Origin: Aurantiochytrium sp. KH105
Lineage: Eukaryota > Sar > Bigyra > Thraustochytrida > Thraustochytriidae
Reading direction: 5' to 3'
Length of the DNA: 64,000 nt
NCBI GenBank assembly: GCA_003116975.1
Contig: BGKB01000003.1
Coordinates: 620,001-684,000 of the forward strand
Positions 21,601-30,521 of the stretch are shown here, one piece after another. A model generated the notes under the pieces. It did not search any database. It was not told where the DNA came from and worked only from the letters and a program-made list of their open reading frames with translations. Each line of letters begins with the position of its first letter. Positions within the stretch are counted from its first letter, which is position 1. Position numbers and translations under genes: made by a program.

Positions 21601-22437
21601 CAGCAGCTCATGGTGAGCTGGGCAGCCTTGGACGTAATGCGTCAGCTCGGGCTCTTGCCTGAGAGCTTTAGCAAGACCATTGGCGATCGCATGCAGGAAC
21701 GAGCTAAGCGCGATGCCGAAGAGGCCAAGCGGGCAAAAGCTGCTGCTATGGCCCGTTCCGCGAGCAACGGTACTGGGAGCCATCTCAGCAACCGTGACGA
21801 CCTCGACTTGACGTCCGCCGGCCTAGCGCATAGCGAAGCGGACCTAAGCAGCCCTGGTGCCATGCTATCGCCTGGCGCGATGCTGCCGCCTGTCCCAAAG
21901 CTTGACCAACGGCTTCGCGAAAAGCTTTGCATCGAGATGACCAAGATTTTTGAGCTCTCCACGCCAGACGAGCGCATCGAGCTTGCCGACGAGCTACTCG
22001 ATGATCAGTGCGTGTTTCAAGACGCTAACATGGGTGGAGCCTTTCATGGTATCGACGAATGCGTCAACTATGTTCGTCGTCTGCGCAAAGCATTCTCGGA
22101 GATGACGCTAACGCGCCACAACTTTGTCTCGCTCAAGAAGCGCAAACGCGGCAAGCGCCGTGTACGCAGCTCGGGGAACTCGCGCACGGCGAGCGGAACG
22201 GACAAAGGAAACGGTGACGCTCATGATGCCGACGATGCCGAAGTCTCTTCTTCGGCGAGGACGCAAATGGGCTGTGTCGTTAAGGGAAAGTACACGGGTA
22301 TGCTTGTGAACGAGCCCAAGCCGTTCGAGTTCAATGCGACCATTTTCGTGGCCTTCGGCGAGCGGAACAAGATTACCGAAGTAGAAATTTCTTGGAATGC
22401 AACGCACATTCTCAAGCAGCTTGGCGTCCTGCAATAA
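18664..22437 (+). CDS. bZIP transcription factor with two NTF2/SnoaL-like domains
   Basis: The protein is 1257 aa, starting at ATG 18664 just after a GCGCG run. The N-terminus (nt 18800-19140) is His/Gln/Pro-rich. A bZIP domain follows at about residues 430-480: the basic region contains 'NREAVRNCRKRKREY' (the N-x7-R type signature), then leucine heptads ('MLLEENERLRTQL'). A helical region of unknown type (nt 20260-20760) includes 'LSPAQLSRFVVFVHNF'. Two segments look like NTF2/SnoaL-type alpha+beta domains: one at about nt 21090-21650, interrupted by a Ser-rich insert, and a second at 21925-22434. Each starts with an acidic helix and 'ALYDPNTVRVILGIEKV' or 'CVFQDANMGGAFHGIDE' and ends with a strand plus 'VSWAALDVMRQLGLL' or 'ISWNATHILKQLGVL'. 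The matched ends show they are internal repeats. Function: nuclear DNA-binding regulator; the target and any small-molecule ligand are unknown. Confidence 0.85.
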   Translation: MEWESNNNEDDGDVFQWLLQEGQGGGIDNYGQGGPQDPHGLAPQQHQQHRPHMSQYDHQHQQHPHHQHQHQHQQLPGPPHMHPQHPPESMPQYSQHVHHHPQHPPQHQHQHPQHQHQHPHPHEMSAHAQPPPSQHSHLAPPHQHDHRAHHVQQPLPPAHSDPHSAMGDGAMKVDDHNAYGKRDVSYGMGNNQAFSDPAGSFGWADGLLEESPTMFWDSTIPDVVPLTDDLGGAMDAMMGGTQINQPPGLATAMHEFASEAASGARRRGTAYYQTQRSQAPGYGSYFEAQANDPYSAVAEGHASDEYASGTPVDGLAAEDAMIDDLSASADPALSFNPATAVAGPVPSSSSTVPPPPPPAAPAAPIGAAMVNDTNGRGAVTKSSSVTGAPQVSLAPSASLEDASPSDSAQNKATGNRGGGRKRKGAVDAPMSPRSRAQREKNREAVRNCRKRKREYTQKLKDREAMLLEENERLRTQLKLGSEEMQESMRMQCEHLVANMKASLSKQAAPASTAASSSSSSSPTADQAAKVKLEEYTEGYLKTHEEQGRNREEASKHILSRLIRQVEPTHVTKMYLWQCAQDESYFHTTGGLWEELCNRLGLTREQKLKLRDRRKRVIEMCRDIASVLDKLENLHTLVMKKRRLSAETILFRSLAQELSPAQLSRFVVFVHNFNSNDPAHKEAWAKYLESFDPTIDHEGLKFTGQWIVHNTSARTIDDKFSIESSSPQQGLAGKDAQNGQAQQQLQPQQQQQSPPLSRERATAKQNPEAEGGLSQTEGSGQTDPGSPVQNEELLRNRHNSAIVLKQLFEQPEDELRSYADAALAPDIALYDPNTVRVILGIEKVLKYIRRIRTSFTGLTAKEENFMTRKNVARGRWTLTGTYYGLGRTSGPGISTQTQGKSTSSTSSSSSSSPSGLPKVDETSGINAAAAGAAEDSKGESTAKDKAIKVAAERVVQKPEGKQVSFRVIIAYKFVPGSAQIQQLMVSWAALDVMRQLGLLPESFSKTIGDRMQERAKRDAEEAKRAKAAAMARSASNGTGSHLSNRDDLDLTSAGLAHSEADLSSPGAMLSPGAMLPPVPKLDQRLREKLCIEMTKIFELSTPDERIELADELLDDQCVFQDANMGGAFHGIDECVNYVRRLRKAFSEMTLTRHNFVSLKKRKRGKRRVRSSGNSRTASGTDKGNGDAHDADDAEVSSSARTQMGCVVKGKYTGMLVNEPKPFEFNATIFVAFGERNKITEVEISWNATHILKQLGVLQ

Positions 22438-22974
22438 GAAAAGACAATAACCAACTGAACTGATTGACTGACAGGAACATGGCAAAACGTGAAAACGAAT
22501 TTGGATCCATTTTGAAACTTTTTACCTCCCGTACGGAATCAACTGAAAGCAGCAACAGCAGCTCTTGTACGCTTGATCTTACGCGATCAATGGTGGTCAG
22601 AATAAATAACTCCTCAATCAGGAAACCGAAAGGGCGCTGATCTCGCAAATAAAAGCACACCATGGCAGACTTTTCTCCGAAAGCATTTGGTATCTTCCCC
22701 GTTATTCCCCTCCCGTCTATCGAGGCATGAATTCCCTGATTCCTGATCAAAATTAAAGAGAACACTGTCGGTGCATTTATTCGCCGTCGGCCCGGTCGCT
22801 GGCATGGCCATCGCTCATCGAAAAGTCGATGATCCATCCAAGAGTCAAGTCAGGTTGACAGTGAGATCATCTCCGGGTCACCGATGGGTCGATCAAAGAA
22901 ACAAAGTCGAAAACAGCTGCCATAGGTCGGTCAGTCGGCCCGTAGGCTTTCTTTCTTTTGGGCCAAAAGCGAAC
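22438..22974. other. Intergenic region (bZIP 3' to glycosyltransferase 5')
   Basis: This 537-bp gap separates two rightward genes. It is moderately AT-rich. The downstream frame is open from 22771 and has an earlier ATG at 22804, but the extra N-terminal residues are not membrane-like and precede a good signal anchor, so I treat this as leader. No separate gene is seen. Confidence 0.55.
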
Positions 22975-24723
22975 ATGCGCGGCGCGCGAGGGTTCGCGGC
23001 GCGACGGCGCGAGGTCACGGGGGGCAGGCGCGTGGTCAACGCTCGCCAAGTGCTCGCATGCGTGCTCGTGTCAGCCGCTGCTTGCGCTTGTCTGGGTTGG
23101 GTGTACTATCTGTATAGCATCACCGCCGACCTGCACGAGTCCGTGCGCGCGGGTCGCGCCGAGGCCGGGAAAGCAACAGCTGCCTTGGCGAAGGATGCAG
23201 CGTCGTCGGTTCTCTCTTTTCGAGGTAATCATCATCAGCAAGACGTTGCAGTGACTCTGACCACCGAAGAGGCAGCGGCCAAGGCGGCAGCAGAAAGAAC
23301 AACATCAGCTGGATCCGAAGCAGGAGCAGGAACAGCTGGAGCCGCCGCGCAAGATCCTGTGCTCTATCTGTATAACGATCACGGCTGCACAGGAGCACCT
23401 CTCGTTGCTATTCGTCCCAAAGCTCCAGGAGGCAGTGAGCTCCATGGCGTTTGCCAATACGAAGCAAAGTCGATGCGACTGGAAGGAGGTCCCGAGATTG
23501 ACTTTTACGCCAGCTGCCAGCGCGACGGTTACTACGTGGGCTCCCTTTTCGCATCAGAGGGCTGCGTAGAGCGCTATAACTACCCATCGGCCAAGTCCTT
23601 TCGCTTCGTATGGCAGTCATCCCTGCAGAGCAGGCGACAAATCCCTGATAGTGTCTTGGATGCACAATGGGCCCAGCAGGACCATAAACCCCGAAAGCCA
23701 CTCCAAGGCCAGGCCGCCAAGGCTAGAATCGTATTCTCCTGCGAATCATCCGAGTATTTCGGCTATCAGGTCTGGGCGAATTTCTATGCCTTTCTCACGA
23801 GTGGGCAGTCAAGTGCAACGTGGACACGCCTTTTGACGGCCGGGATGCGCGACGATCTCGCGGACAACGGACAGGTTCCCGGGTTGGCCACCTTCCAGGC
23901 AAAGCGAACGCTTTACTCGCGAAGGTACTCTCCCATCAACAAACCCGATGTGATTGCCAAGTGGTTCGAGTCTTCCGACAGGCCGCGAGAGGAGGTCATC
24001 GTTGTGATTGATCCGGACAATTGGCTTTTAAAAGACGTCGGAAGCTATGTGGACCGCGTCACGCCTGGCCATGCAATTGGAGAGCCTGCATATTACCATG
24101 GCAGCCGCACCGCACAGCGTCTTTGGAAGGAAGTGTGTCTTCAGAATTGCGACGTTGATGTCGATCTCGTCGGCGTCCCATATATTGTTCATCGCGATGA
24201 CCTCGCGGCCATCGCGCCACTTTGGCGCAGCTACACGATCATGCTCAAGGACAGGGTTGCCAAAGACTCAGATTTTAAGCAAAAGTATGGTCATCTCGAC
24301 CTTGCATGGGCGTCGGAAATGTTCGGTTATAACTTTGCTGCTGCTCACGTTGGCGTTCGTCACGAGGTTGTTCGCCGTATTCAGGTGCGAGATGTTGACT
24401 CGGAGCATCGCGCAGAAAAGCTCCAGGGCGTTTCTATGATTCATGTTGGTAGAGCTTGGTTTCCCAAAACCTACGCTCCAGCACAGAAATGGGCGCACAC
24501 TGAGGGCAAGAGCTTTAGTCACTTTGGCCAGCAGGTATGGTGCAAGTGCAATAACACTGCAAGCACAGTCATCCCTTGGCCTTTGCCGCCAGATGCCGAT
24601 TTTCAAAGCACCAAAACATTGGAGATTTTGCACAATTCGATGGAGCGATTTGGCCCAATTCCGGAGAATACCAAGTTTCGCCGCGGGGTCTCGCGAGGAA
24701 CATATGGTGCAAGTCTCGACTGA
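22975..24723 (+). CDS. Type II membrane glycosyltransferase, GT95/SGT1-like (HPAT / peptidyl-Ser galactosyltransferase family)
   Basis: The protein is 582 aa from the ATG at 22975. It has a short basic cytoplasmic tail, a signal anchor at about residues 26-47 and a lumenal stem. A small Cys-containing domain (nt 23360-23620, with 'CTGAPLV', 'GVCQYEAKSMRL' and 'SEGCVERYNYPSAKSFRF') precedes the catalytic domain. The catalytic part has 'RIVFSCESSEYFGYQVW', a DxD-type motif in 'VVIDPDNWLLKDV' (about nt 24010), 'VGVPYIVHRDDLAAIAPLW' and 'WASEMFGYNFAAAHVGVRHE' (24308-24368). The last two match the pattern of plant and algal hydroxyproline arabinosyltransferases and peptidyl serine galactosyltransferases. 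The likely role is O-glycosylation of secreted proteins in the Golgi; the sugar and acceptor cannot be told. A 186-bp part of this gene (23628-23813) is duplicated at 34903-35088. The 3' end converges on the Snf2 gene with a 285-bp gap. Confidence 0.8.
   Translation: MRGARGFAARRREVTGGRRVVNARQVLACVLVSAAACACLGWVYYLYSITADLHESVRAGRAEAGKATAALAKDAASSVLSFRGNHHQQDVAVTLTTEEAAAKAAAERTTSAGSEAGAGTAGAAAQDPVLYLYNDHGCTGAPLVAIRPKAPGGSELHGVCQYEAKSMRLEGGPEIDFYASCQRDGYYVGSLFASEGCVERYNYPSAKSFRFVWQSSLQSRRQIPDSVLDAQWAQQDHKPRKPLQGQAAKARIVFSCESSEYFGYQVWANFYAFLTSGQSSATWTRLLTAGMRDDLADNGQVPGLATFQAKRTLYSRRYSPINKPDVIAKWFESSDRPREEVIVVIDPDNWLLKDVGSYVDRVTPGHAIGEPAYYHGSRTAQRLWKEVCLQNCDVDVDLVGVPYIVHRDDLAAIAPLWRSYTIMLKDRVAKDSDFKQKYGHLDLAWASEMFGYNFAAAHVGVRHEVVRRIQVRDVDSEHRAEKLQGVSMIHVGRAWFPKTYAPAQKWAHTEGKSFSHFGQQVWCKCNNTASTVIPWPLPPDADFQSTKTLEILHNSMERFGPIPENTKFRRGVSRGTYGASLD
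23628..23813 (+). repeat. Source copy of a 186-bp duplicated segment
   Basis: This part of the glycosyltransferase reading frame matches 34903-35088 over 186 bp with one mismatch seen (T at 23656, C at 34931) and no gaps. It codes the linker and the beginning of the catalytic domain. Sequence on either side is unrelated at the two sites. Confidence 0.95.
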
Positions 24724-25008
24724 TAATCTCAGTAAAAAAACAGAAAAAACCAAATACACTTGCTGCCTTGCGTGTGTGTTTTTTTATTCCCTCCATGACA
24801 TTTTACTTGTGTTATCATACTTGCTCGCCAAGTGCTTTCAAGTGTGTCCATGCACAAGAAGCTTGTTCAAGAGAAGACAATCTTCACTCGCAGCAAAACA
24901 TGAAAGGCAACAAAGACAAATAGAAAGTACCTAGCAGGTTTCTTTGTTGGAATTTAGACTCCGATCACACCTCGCACAAGGACACGCGCACGTGGGCAGC
25001 ATTTTGTT

Positions 25009-28000
25009 TCAATCGTCCAAAAGCTCAATGGGCTCGTTCGATGATGCTACTGCAGCTTGTTGAGGTGCGGACCCGAACGTCCCATTTCCATGGGGCCGTT
25101 GGCTGTTTTGAATGCCATTGTTGCCGCTGCTAGTGCTGTTTCCTTGCACCGTTGATGATGATGATGATGATGATGATGATGACAATACTGCCGGCCCTGG
25201 GGTAGGCACGGGGCCCACAGGATTGGATACAAGATTTACCTCCGAATAGTCACTCTCCTCGGGAGCAAAGCCAGGCTGAAGTTTCCCAGCAGATATAGAA
25301 GCAGCAACCCAGCCTGTAGTTTTAAACACCGAACGGATAGCTTGCTGCGCCGAGTATGTAGCCCGAGCTTGATCGTCAGCTATTTTCTGCCATTTAGAAC
25401 ACATATCCGCGAGCTTTGGCCGACGCAGCGTTGACACAACATACTGGCACGATACTGAAGCATCGTTTGTGACAAGAGCTCCGTGCTTTTGCAGTTCCTC
25501 AATTATATCCTCGGCGTCCGGCATGCGTTTTCGGATAACCAGTACGTGCAACCTGCTAAAGACGCCGCACCCTGTGGATGCTGGAATTTGCTTCGACATG
25601 TAGAAATCGTCGAGCCGCGTCTGATAGTTCGGGTCCAAATGTCGAAAGACAATGAACGGCTGCAACGGCACTTGCGCTCGCGCCTGCAGCTCTTGTTGTC
25701 GCATTTGGTTGTAGTTGCTGTACTGAACAAGCTGTTGGTAGGCAGAAGCACTATTGAAGACATTATTTGCCTGGAAGTGTCGTCCGTTCGTCGAGTGAAA
25801 CGGAGTGCGAGCGCCAGAGTTAAATTCAGCCATTTCCCGTCCTCTCGCCGTCCCATGTGATCTGGCGTTGTTGTACATTTGGGCTGCCAGGGCTGGGGCG
25901 CTCGTTGCGTCGGCGCGGCCACTCTTGATGAGCTGCATTTCGATCCGTTCCAGCTCGCGAAATTCCATGAGCGCTTCGTCGCGCGCCTCTTCCGTTTGCC
26001 GCTCGGCCTCGTCCTCGTTCAGAAGGAGGTCCTCCAAACAGAATTCGGTAATGAATTTACCTCCATGTTGCTCGCTGCGGAGAACGCCTTGCAAGACGCG
26101 ATCCTCGCGAATTCCTCTCTTTTGTTGCATTTCCTTTTTGGTGACGACCGGATCCGTGACAGCCTCCACTTCGTCTTCCATGGCTTCCGTCTTGGCTTCG
26201 CTTGCTGATGACGAAGAACTCTGGGTCTGACCTTCCTCAGAACCAGCAACAGCAACAGTACTAGACTCAGCGCCAGTACCAGCGCCATTCTTTCGATCTG
26301 CTCCTTGAGCCTTTGCAGCAGAAAACTTCTGGTTGCCGTTTCTCTCAATTTTCTCACTAGCAGCCGCGACGCCTCGGGCCTCGCGGTCAGCATCTTCCAG
26401 GTCAGCTTCTTCGAGATCGGCTTCATCGGGCTCCCCGTGCCCAATGTCCTTGAGAAGCTTGTCTGTATTGACACTCCGCTGTTGAAGTTGATTGAAGCGT
26501 CGGAGATTGAAAAAGTTGCGGAGGTCCGAAGACGTGACGGTGCGCTTCGTTGCGCGCGCATCGACGACGCGCGAGGTGAGCGATTCCTTTTTCGTTTGTT
26601 GATCAAAGATTGTTCGCTCCATGGTGCCGGCTGCCACAAGTCTGTACACAAAGACGGGCTTCTTTTGCCCGAAGCGATACGCCCGACACATGGCCTCGTG
26701 GTCCAGACAGGGATTCCAACACGCATCAAACATGACGACACGATTCGCAGATTGGAGATTGAGTCCTTCGCCCGCTGCACGCGTGCTGGCGAGAAAGACA
26801 CATTTGTCCTTGATCGGGGCTGCGTTGAAGGCGTCGACAAGCGCATTGCGAGTCGCCTGTGGCGTTGCACCATCAAGGCGCGAAAATCCGATGCGGACGC
26901 CCGGAAGGTACGGGCAAGCGTCTGATCCCGGCTCGATCTTCATGCGACGCTCTTGGCGAGCCTTCCGCCGAGCTTTCTTGTTTGAAGTTGCATCAGCAGC
27001 GGCGGATGATGCTGGTTTTTTCGTCCGCGAACGTCGAAGCAGACGAGCTCCCTCCCGCTTGCGCTTCGCGCCTCCCGAGGCGGCTTCGCCTCGGAGGCCA
27101 AGGGCATGGTCATCGTCCTCCTCAAGGTCTGCTGCCGCGACAACTTGGTTCATAGGTCTCCTCCATCTGTCCCCTAGTGATGTCGCTGCATTCGTTTCGT
27201 CCGCACGCGAGCCGTTGGTCTTTTCGTTGTCCACCTTGCCCACGACTTCTTCGTTTTCTTCGTCGCCATCGTCGCTCGAGTCTGAATCGTCCGAGTCTGA
27301 TTCGTCCGAGTCTGATTCGGAATCATCATCGTCGATGATACGAAGCTGCTCCTCGACGCGACTGTTGTGGAACTCAATGATCTGTTGCACCACATTTAGA
27401 GTTTGCACGCTCTGCGAGAAAACGATGACTTTGTCCGTTTGTTGGCGCGCACTTCTCAAGATAGAAAAGAGTACGATCATTTTGCCCGAGTCGCTGAGTC
27501 GCTTTCCTGGCTTGAACGACTTGAGAGGAAGATGAGCCCAAGAGTACGAACTCTCCTGGCCGGCAGTGGCGGGTTCACTCTCGATTGCCACGATTCCGTC
27601 CTCGTCCTCCATTTCCGCAAGTGTGCGGTTCACCTCGGCATCCTTCAAATGCTCGAGCCTTCGATCCTCCTCTCGCAGCTCCTCATCCGTGAGCTCAGGG
27701 TCCCTGGGTGGACATGCCGCCGCAGCATGGGTTGGTGACATGAGCGCCATGGAGTCTTGGAGTTTTCTAGTCGCAACCTTGGCAGTGAGTTGCACGTTCG
27801 TCCACGATGCGCGATGCCAGCGTCGCACGATAATGCGCACGGGTGCACCAATATCGCGCGCTTGCACTTGCTTTCGAAAGAGGAGGTCATTGAAATTCGC
27901 TCGCGAGCAAGGGGAATCATCAATGGACACTACCTCATCGAGAAGCTCGAACCAGGGAAGCGACGGGTCGGGGCATTTGCTCGGATCAAAAACAGCGTCG

Positions 28001-29925
28001 ACAAAAGTGACCGTGGCCTCGGTGCGGTCGTGTCGCGATTTGGCAAGGTTCTGCTGCACGACGTTGATGCCGAGATCACCGAGGTCTGAAGGAACGAATA
28101 TTGAGAGCGACGCGTATGCTGAATCGCGAGATCCGCGCTCGTTGCCGAGCGGTGTGTGCTCGCGATATTTCTCGTAAATGATGTCCGGATGATTGACAAT
28201 GGAAAGCGAGTGATGATAAGCAGCAATGATCCCTCCGTTTTGAGAGGCCGTGGCGCCGCCGTTTTCTCGCGCCTTTGCCTGGTCAACGCGATTTCGCGCA
28301 AATGCACGGTACAGCTCGGCTTGCTTCCCCGTGAGACGGCAGCGCAAGACCCATTCGTATTTTGGCGGCAGTTCGCGCGCTAAATGCTGCGAGTCACGAC
28401 GAAGGATGATGCTGCGCAAGAGGTCGTTGAGGACGATCGTCCTTGAACGCGCAAACTTGACGTCCTCGGGCGCCGAATCGAGGGCTTGTCCATTCTCAAT
28501 GGGGATTTTGAACTGATGCTTGAAGGCTTCGCTCGTTTTCAAGTATCCTGGCCTCGCAAAGTTCACCATGCACCAATATTCCTCGAGGTGATTTTGCAAG
28601 GGGTATCCCGTGAGAACGATGCGCCGGCGCGTCTTGATACGCGACATGGCCTTGACGATTTGTGACTTGGCTTGCCGCAGACGATGGCCCTCATCGACGA
28701 TGACAAGCGATGGCCCGGGCCCATCAACGAGGAGATCCCGCGCAAGCTGAGCCTTGGGGGAGTCTGTGCCTTCTTTGGGTTCTTGGGCGAGGGACCGAAA
28801 CATCTCATATCCCGTGAGAAGAACGCCACCCTCCGCTTGCCACTTTTTCAGAACGGCGAGACGCTGATCGAGCCGCGTGCCCGTTTTCGCGTCTAACACC
28901 TGCACGTTGAAAAGATCCAGAGCGCGCTTCTCTTCCTTCTTCTTCGGGCTCAGCCACTTGTGAATCTCGCGATACCAATTGAGAATTACCGAGGTAGGAG
29001 AAACGACGAGGATCGTTGTTTTACGTTTCGGGTCCACCTCATCTTTATGATGCGCGAGAAAGGTGTGCATGAGCGATATATTCTGGAGGGTTTTCCCCAG
29101 ACCCATGTAGTCTGCGAGGATGCAGCCGCTGTGCCGCGCGGACTGAACATGAGACCAGAGGAAGCGCACGCCCACTGCCTGATGTGGCTTGAGGACACGA
29201 GAAAAGATGGGGTTCAGTCTCACGTGGTGTGGTTCTTTCTTCTCCCGAATGGGCTTTTTCTGTTTGTACTTTACGTCTGCCGAATTCACTGTCTTCTTAC
29301 CGTCTCTGTTTGGCTCTTCCATATTCTCAATCTTGAGTGTTTTTTGCGGTCGTTTGCGCCCACTTCTTCGGGGGACATGTTTCTCGCTGTTGACATCGTT
29401 GCTGCCGTCTGTTCCTTCCTGGGTTTCTTCCTCCTCGCCTTTGCTATCGCTCATGTTCTGTGCAGAATCCTCGTTGAGATCTCGCGCTCCTTTATTAACA
29501 TTTATTTTGCGTTCATTGCCATCCTTGGGAGAGTCATCTGCCTCGTTCGTTTTCGCCTGGGTTTCCTCGGGAAGCTCCTCTTTTTGAATATCCCAGAGTG
29601 GGATGCCAGCCTCGCGATCCTCTTCGGAAATGTCTTCAATTGTCCAACGGTTGGCGCCGGCCTTGCTACTTTTCACCTTTTTGAGCATGCCCGCGTCCAG
29701 CGCGGACTTGGACATGTTCACCTTTCGCTTGAGGTGAGCGGGCTTGGTTTCGGCGACGGCGTCGGCGTCTCCGCTGAGAAAGCGCTCCGTGGCCTCGGCC
29801 GCAGCCTCGGCTTTGGCGTGGGCCGCGGCGGCATCGCCATTGCGCTGTTGCGCCGTCTCCTGCTGCTGCTCCTCGCCAGCGTCGCCCGCGTCGCCAGCAA
29901 CGGCGACGCCCGCCTCGTGCACCAT
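25009..29925 (-). CDS. Snf2-family ATPase, ARIP4/ATRX-like (RAD54L2-type)
   Basis: This is a chromatin-remodelling or DNA-translocating ATPase. The protein is 1638 aa from the ATG at 29925; the frame is open further upstream only to a GTG. Lobe 1 has 'LKPHQAVGVRFLW', Walker A 'DYMGLGKTLQNIS' (nt about 29095-29130), 'VVSPTSVILNWYREI', a DEGH box 'LVIVDEGHRLR' (about 28690) and 'RRIVLTGYPLQNHLEEYW'. DEGH rather than DEAH is typical of the ATRX/ARIP4 branch. Lobe 2 (about 26900-26570) has 'FLASTRAAGEGLNLQSANRVV' and 'CRAYRFGQKKPVFVYRLV'. The two lobes are separated by a long insert (about 28400-26950) with a D/S-rich acidic tract. The N-terminus is acidic with Lys-rich nuclear-type stretches, and the C-terminus has a poly-Ser stretch. 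RAD54L2/ARIP4 is the closest family by motif; orthology is inferred. Confidence 0.92.
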   Translation of the reverse strand: MVHEAGVAVAGDAGDAGEEQQQETAQQRNGDAAAAHAKAEAAAEATERFLSGDADAVAETKPAHLKRKVNMSKSALDAGMLKKVKSSKAGANRWTIEDISEEDREAGIPLWDIQKEELPEETQAKTNEADDSPKDGNERKINVNKGARDLNEDSAQNMSDSKGEEEETQEGTDGSNDVNSEKHVPRRSGRKRPQKTLKIENMEEPNRDGKKTVNSADVKYKQKKPIREKKEPHHVRLNPIFSRVLKPHQAVGVRFLWSHVQSARHSGCILADYMGLGKTLQNISLMHTFLAHHKDEVDPKRKTTILVVSPTSVILNWYREIHKWLSPKKKEEKRALDLFNVQVLDAKTGTRLDQRLAVLKKWQAEGGVLLTGYEMFRSLAQEPKEGTDSPKAQLARDLLVDGPGPSLVIVDEGHRLRQAKSQIVKAMSRIKTRRRIVLTGYPLQNHLEEYWCMVNFARPGYLKTSEAFKHQFKIPIENGQALDSAPEDVKFARSRTIVLNDLLRSIILRRDSQHLARELPPKYEWVLRCRLTGKQAELYRAFARNRVDQAKARENGGATASQNGGIIAAYHHSLSIVNHPDIIYEKYREHTPLGNERGSRDSAYASLSIFVPSDLGDLGINVVQQNLAKSRHDRTEATVTFVDAVFDPSKCPDPSLPWFELLDEVVSIDDSPCSRANFNDLLFRKQVQARDIGAPVRIIVRRWHRASWTNVQLTAKVATRKLQDSMALMSPTHAAAACPPRDPELTDEELREEDRRLEHLKDAEVNRTLAEMEDEDGIVAIESEPATAGQESSYSWAHLPLKSFKPGKRLSDSGKMIVLFSILRSARQQTDKVIVFSQSVQTLNVVQQIIEFHNSRVEEQLRIIDDDDSESDSDESDSDDSDSSDDGDEENEEVVGKVDNEKTNGSRADETNAATSLGDRWRRPMNQVVAAADLEEDDDHALGLRGEAASGGAKRKREGARLLRRSRTKKPASSAAADATSNKKARRKARQERRMKIEPGSDACPYLPGVRIGFSRLDGATPQATRNALVDAFNAAPIKDKCVFLASTRAAGEGLNLQSANRVVMFDACWNPCLDHEAMCRAYRFGQKKPVFVYRLVAAGTMERTIFDQQTKKESLTSRVVDARATKRTVTSSDLRNFFNLRRFNQLQQRSVNTDKLLKDIGHGEPDEADLEEADLEDADREARGVAAASEKIERNGNQKFSAAKAQGADRKNGAGTGAESSTVAVAGSEEGQTQSSSSSASEAKTEAMEDEVEAVTDPVVTKKEMQQKRGIREDRVLQGVLRSEQHGGKFITEFCLEDLLLNEDEAERQTEEARDEALMEFRELERIEMQLIKSGRADATSAPALAAQMYNNARSHGTARGREMAEFNSGARTPFHSTNGRHFQANNVFNSASAYQQLVQYSNYNQMRQQELQARAQVPLQPFIVFRHLDPNYQTRLDDFYMSKQIPASTGCGVFSRLHVLVIRKRMPDAEDIIEELQKHGALVTNDASVSCQYVVSTLRRPKLADMCSKWQKIADDQARATYSAQQAIRSVFKTTGWVAASISAGKLQPGFAPEESDYSEVNLVSNPVGPVPTPGPAVLSSSSSSSSSSTVQGNSTSSGNNGIQNSQRPHGNGTFGSAPQQAAVASSNEPIELLDD

Positions 29926-30521
29926 CAACTTGTCGTCTCCTAGGTCGGTCGTCTCGTCGCTAACTCCGCCGTGCCTCTTTCCTCTTGCGAGGGAGAGAGC
30001 TACGGCTGCCAGAGGCCAAAGTCGCAATTTACCGCGGCTTTGGCGCGCCGCGACCCCGAAGAAGGCGCGGCTGTCCTCCTCCTCCACCCGACCGCCGTGG
30101 CGTGACGGTCGCGCGTCCAGGCTTGCTCTGCGCGGTAGTTGGCGATTTGCAGAATCAAATTTGACATTGGATAGGCCAGACCTATCAGTGGGCGGTGGTT
30201 AATTTTATAAAATGAGCCATTTCCGTCACTGTGAGGCCAATGATTTTGGCTAGGCCAGTGGTCTTGGGTCTTGGCAAGGTACACCGACCCGGATTCGAAG
30301 AAGTGCTTGTGAAGAAAAAATTTCTGGGCCCCCTGATCGATTCATGGAGGCCATTGAAAGGTAGATTGCGAATGAGCGATGGGCTCATGTAGAAAAGCAA
30401 GCGAATGAATTGATTGCAATAGGCCTATTCTCGTCACAAACTGGCAAACAGAAAAAGAAGTATCAAAATCAAAGTCATATCAAACCGAATGGACGAACCT
30501 TCGTTGTGAACGGGGAACGAA
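29926..30521. other. Intergenic region between Snf2 and P-type ATPase genes
   Basis: This gap of about 600 bp contains the promoter and leader of the Snf2 gene and the 3' flank of the ATPase, both leftward. The first 160 bp continue the Snf2 frame without an ATG. Short 'AGGCC/GGCCT' motifs recur (30172-30185, 30230-30265, 30420-30430). No gene is seen. Confidence 0.55.

Noticed and set aside
28960-29943. Hydrophobic plus-strand frame opposite the Snf2 gene
   Set aside because: It looks like a membrane protein but arises from the complement of acidic and Lys-rich codons. The Snf2 frame carries the helicase motifs.
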